From a virus, in the IMG/VR virus record IMGVR_UViG_3300038566_000114, positions 1 through 24,238 of that record: a DNA stretch of 24,238 bases; one strand, given 5' to 3'. The notes under the pieces are model-generated. The model did not search any database. It saw nothing but the letters and a program-made list of their open reading frames with translations, and was not told the DNA's origin. Positions 22,559 through 24,238 of the stretch are shown one piece after another; the first letter of the stretch is position 1; the number at the start of each line of letters is the position of its first letter. A program made the position numbers and the translations under genes.

Positions 22559-22892
22559 CGTACTTCTCCTTGAGTCGTAGATACTCTGCCTTTTCCTTCT
22601 CAGTCTTTTTTCTTTCTGCTTCCTCTTTGTTCTTCTTCCTTGTCTCTCTGGCTTTTCTAGCCTTCTCTAGCCTCTTCTCTTTTTCTTGGTCAGTCTCAGG
22701 TCTGGTACCATATACACCATACTGGTCGTCGTTATCCCAATAAGGAGAATCTTCTACAATGCGGAGATTAGTGTGGTGTGGGTAGTCTTCTTTAATCCGC
22801 TGAAGTTCCTCTATCAATGTGTCTACAGGCCCTTCAAGATCATACATACCAAAGCTCTCCAACTTCTCTGTAATGTCCCTACTCTTGGCCAT
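22551..22892 (-). CDS. 113-aa unknown with charged coiled-coil C-terminus
   Basis: Begins MAKSRDITEKLESFGMYDLE and has a mixed N-terminal part (residues 1-65), then a highly charged Lys/Glu/Arg helix (about 66-113), very likely a coiled coil. It is acidic-basic mixed and presumably binds protein or nucleic acid, but the family is not recognised with certainty. GGAGAAG lies before the ATG at 22892, which is preferred over an in-frame ATG 15 nt upstream. It overlaps the preceding gene by 14 nt and the exonuclease gene by 8 nt. Confidence 0.7.
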   Translation of the reverse strand: MAKSRDITEKLESFGMYDLEGPVDTLIEELQRIKEDYPHHTNLRIVEDSPYWDNDDQYGVYGTRPETDQEKEKRLEKARKARETRKKNKEEAERKKTEKEKAEYLRLKEKYDG

Positions 22893-23211
22893 CGTACTTC
22901 TCCACATCCCAAAGATGTCTGTGTGTGCTCAATGTTTTCCACTTATTTAGGGTAGCAAATGGATTCATCTCGGTTTCATCCTTGCGTCTTTTTAGGAACT
23001 CTCTCAGAGTCTCTTTCTTAACCTCTGCCTCAAACCCTTCGGTATACAGCCAGAAATGAGTCCATGCCTCTGATTCAGAAGTAGAACAACAGTCAGCATA
23101 GCCGTAGCCTAGTTCTTCAGCCAGATCCCATTTCCCATAAAGTGTGAACACAGGCATGTCTGGTGCAAAGGTATCCCAAGGCAGGTTAATGTTAGTAGGA
23201 TCAATCCACAT
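22879..23211 (-). CDS. 110-aa unknown
   Basis: Starts MWIDPTNINLPWDTFAPDMP and contains aromatic residues and a Glu/Lys-rich helix (EAEVKKETLREFLKRRKDETE); no family is recognised. AAAGGGGAA lies before the ATG at 23211. An in-frame ATG at 23298 exists upstream, but that extension would overlap the preceding gene by 86 nt and has no good ribosome-binding site. The new start lies 1 base after the preceding stop codon. The C-terminus ends EKYDGQE because the same bases carry the ribosome-binding site of the next gene. Confidence 0.7.
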   Translation of the reverse strand: MWIDPTNINLPWDTFAPDMPVFTLYGKWDLAEELGYGYADCCSTSESEAWTHFWLYTEGFEAEVKKETLREFLKRRKDETEMNPFATLNKWKTLSTHRHLWDVEKYDGQE

Positions 23212-23212
23212 G

Positions 23213-23779
23213 CTATTCCCCTTTGTCAACATCCAACACACTACTATCCATAGCACCCTCCTGTACCCGTAGATACTCCTCCAGCAGTACAAGAGCATTC
23301 CATGCTGCTGCTGTCAGGTTGTACTCTGGGGTGTCCTCAGAGACACCAGAGATGTACCCCAGGAGGTGTCTGAACTGTGAGGACACCAGGGAGGACTCTG
23401 GTAGTCCCTTCTCCCAGTTACGCTGCCTGCCTAGTTCGCAGTCTACATGCTTGCAGACAGCCATGAGTGCCCGAGGGAACCCGCTGAGCAATAGGTCCGG
23501 TCTACCCCTCCCTGCTTTGGATTCTCGGAGAGCTCCTGTGCTGTGTTCTTCTAGCGTATGGTCTCCCACTTTCTTACCCTCCAACACACTACGGACCTCT
23601 TCTAGAGGCACAGGTTCCTTGGTGCCCCTGTCTCGGTATCGCCACATTTCCAGATCCGTTTTACCATCCCACGACTCCAATGTTTCAACATCAAAGTCAC
23701 ACCCCAACCAAATGTCGGTAGGCTCTTCTGACCAGTCGTACTCCAACTTACTCATATACTCTTTCTGATAGTCATTCAT
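23213..23779 (-). CDS. DUF5664-like protein, possible dATP/dGTP diphosphohydrolase
   Basis: 188 aa. The C-terminal half follows the DUF5664 layout: KAGRGRPDLLLSGFPRALM, a gap, GRQRNWEKG, then QFRHLLGYISG and LTAAAWNALVLLEEYLR, close to the K-x-RxDLLP...NW.KG...RHL.A...G...L.HAA.NAL.LLE pattern. That domain was linked to dNTP diphosphohydrolase activity (MazZ of a cyanophage with a 2-aminoadenine genome) and belongs to the all-alpha MazG-like fold. The N-terminal 80 residues are acidic (CDFDVETLESWDGKTDLE) and of unknown role. It may balance nucleotide pools for phage replication; the catalytic acid pattern could not be verified by eye. Confidence 0.6.
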   Translation of the reverse strand: MNDYQKEYMSKLEYDWSEEPTDIWLGCDFDVETLESWDGKTDLEMWRYRDRGTKEPVPLEEVRSVLEGKKVGDHTLEEHSTGALRESKAGRGRPDLLLSGFPRALMAVCKHVDCELGRQRNWEKGLPESSLVSSQFRHLLGYISGVSEDTPEYNLTAAAWNALVLLEEYLRVQEGAMDSSVLDVDKGE

Positions 23780-23818
23780 TCTTCCTATTCCTTTCTGGCA
23801 TCTACGATGTCTGGTTTC

Positions 23819-24031
23819 TCAAGCGTCTGGTATGTACCCATTGTCCTTGCAGTATGTCAGCATAGCCTGAGCCGCTGCGTACACCTCATCTAGATTAGAT
23901 AGAGATCCATCCATATGTTTTAGAAACTTACCCTCATAGAAGTACATGTACACAGATCCGTCTGTCCACTGCTCAAACTTGTATCTTTTGTCGCCATTCT
24001 CGTACAGGATATTTTTATTCGTTCTTTCCAT
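23819..24031 (-). CDS. 70-aa unknown
   Basis: A small, acidic, aromatic-rich protein (YKFEQWTDGSVYMYFYEGKF) with a predicted C-terminal helix (LDEVYAAAQAMLTYCKDNG). No family is recognised. GGAGGAAC precedes the ATG, and it starts 9 nt after the endonuclease VII-like stop. Its place among nucleotide and recombination genes is the only hint of its role. Confidence 0.65.
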   Translation of the reverse strand: MERTNKNILYENGDKRYKFEQWTDGSVYMYFYEGKFLKHMDGSLSNLDEVYAAAQAMLTYCKDNGYIPDA

Positions 24032-24040
24032 TGTTCCTCC

Positions 24041-24238
24041 TCAGTGTGTCTCGTACTTCTTCAAGTATTCTATAGCTCTTGTAAGCGATTCCACTTTGTC
24101 CCCCAACATTCCCATCGCTCGGTTACAGGGGTTGCATAAAAGACCCCGTATTTCTCCCGTTTCATGGTTATGATCTACGGCAAAATTCCAGTGTGACCTG
24201 CCACTAGTTCTGTTCTGCTTAACACCACAAATAGCACA
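24041..24238 (-). CDS. Endonuclease VII-like recombination nuclease, 3' part only
   Basis: Only the last 65 residues lie in the window; the gene continues beyond the right edge. CAICG, then VDHNHETGEIRGLLCNPCN match the recombination endonuclease VII (T4 gp49) family: two CxxC pairs for zinc and the D-H-x-H-x(n)-N nuclease core. Such enzymes resolve branched DNA before packaging. Stop is TGA at 24041-24043. T7 uses a different fold (gp3) for this job, and marine or T7-like phages often carry this type instead. Confidence 0.88.
   Translation of the reverse strand, partial: CAICGVKQNRTSGRSHWNFAVDHNHETGEIRGLLCNPCNRAMGMLGDKVESLTRAIEYLKKYETH

Noticed and set aside
23223-23768. 181-aa Ser-rich open frame on the plus strand
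   Set aside because: Mirror of the DUF5664-like gene; composition reflects its codon use. Long antisense frames are common throughout this window.
1-24238. CRISPR arrays, tRNA genes, insertion sequences, integrase or attachment sites
   Set aside because: No regularly spaced repeats, cloverleaf-like segments, transposase motifs or integrase genes were seen on either strand.

Overview
The window is a block of a tailed-phage genome of the T7-like podovirus type (Caudoviricetes, short tail). Every supported gene lies on the minus strand, so the operon reads from the right end of the window to the left. The assignment rests on gene content and order: portal, scaffold, major capsid protein, tail tubular proteins A and B, three internal virion proteins, a tail fibre with a T7 gp17-type N-terminal domain, then small and large terminase. 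This is the T7 class III order. A perfect sigma-70 promoter and a possible lipoprotein suggest a Gram-negative host. Base composition looks close to half GC by eye (not computed). No RNA polymerase, DNA polymerase, primase, integrase or tRNA gene is visible, so membership of the Autographiviridae cannot be decided here.

Right part (24238 to about 21300): end of the DNA metabolism block. It holds the C-terminus of an endonuclease VII-like recombination nuclease cut by the window edge, a 70-aa unknown, a DUF5664-like protein (possible dNTP diphosphohydrolase), two unknowns, a T7 gp6-like 5'-3' exonuclease, and an unknown with a possible papain-like Cys/His layout.

Middle part (about 21330 to 5640): virion genes. 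Two small overlapping genes precede the portal. Then come scaffold, a structured 217-nt non-coding gap, major capsid protein, a small beta-rich capsid-associated candidate, a 158-nt gap with two tandem stem-loops, tail tubular A, a C5-methyltransferase-like gene that interrupts the tail cassette, tail tubular B, and the gp14, gp15 and gp16 equivalents.

Left part (5640 to 1): a strong stem-loop, the tail fibre, a 128-aa probable accessory structural protein, two very small genes (35 and 58 aa), a possible lipoprotein and a membrane-anchored coiled-coil protein (possible lysis genes), terminase small and large subunits. A perfect TTGACA-17-TATAAT promoter lies 27 bp past the terminase stop and fires leftward into a zinc-finger gene, which is probably the first early gene. 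The assembly therefore seems to cross from the late end into the early region. Positions 1-201 hold no gene.

The least expected signals are a set of four GNRA-tetraloop stem-loops, all oriented for minus-strand transcripts and placed at the borders of the virion gene blocks, a methyltransferase inserted between the two tail-tube genes yet joined by a TAATG stop/start overlap, and a 194-nt out-of-frame gene overlap ahead of the portal.
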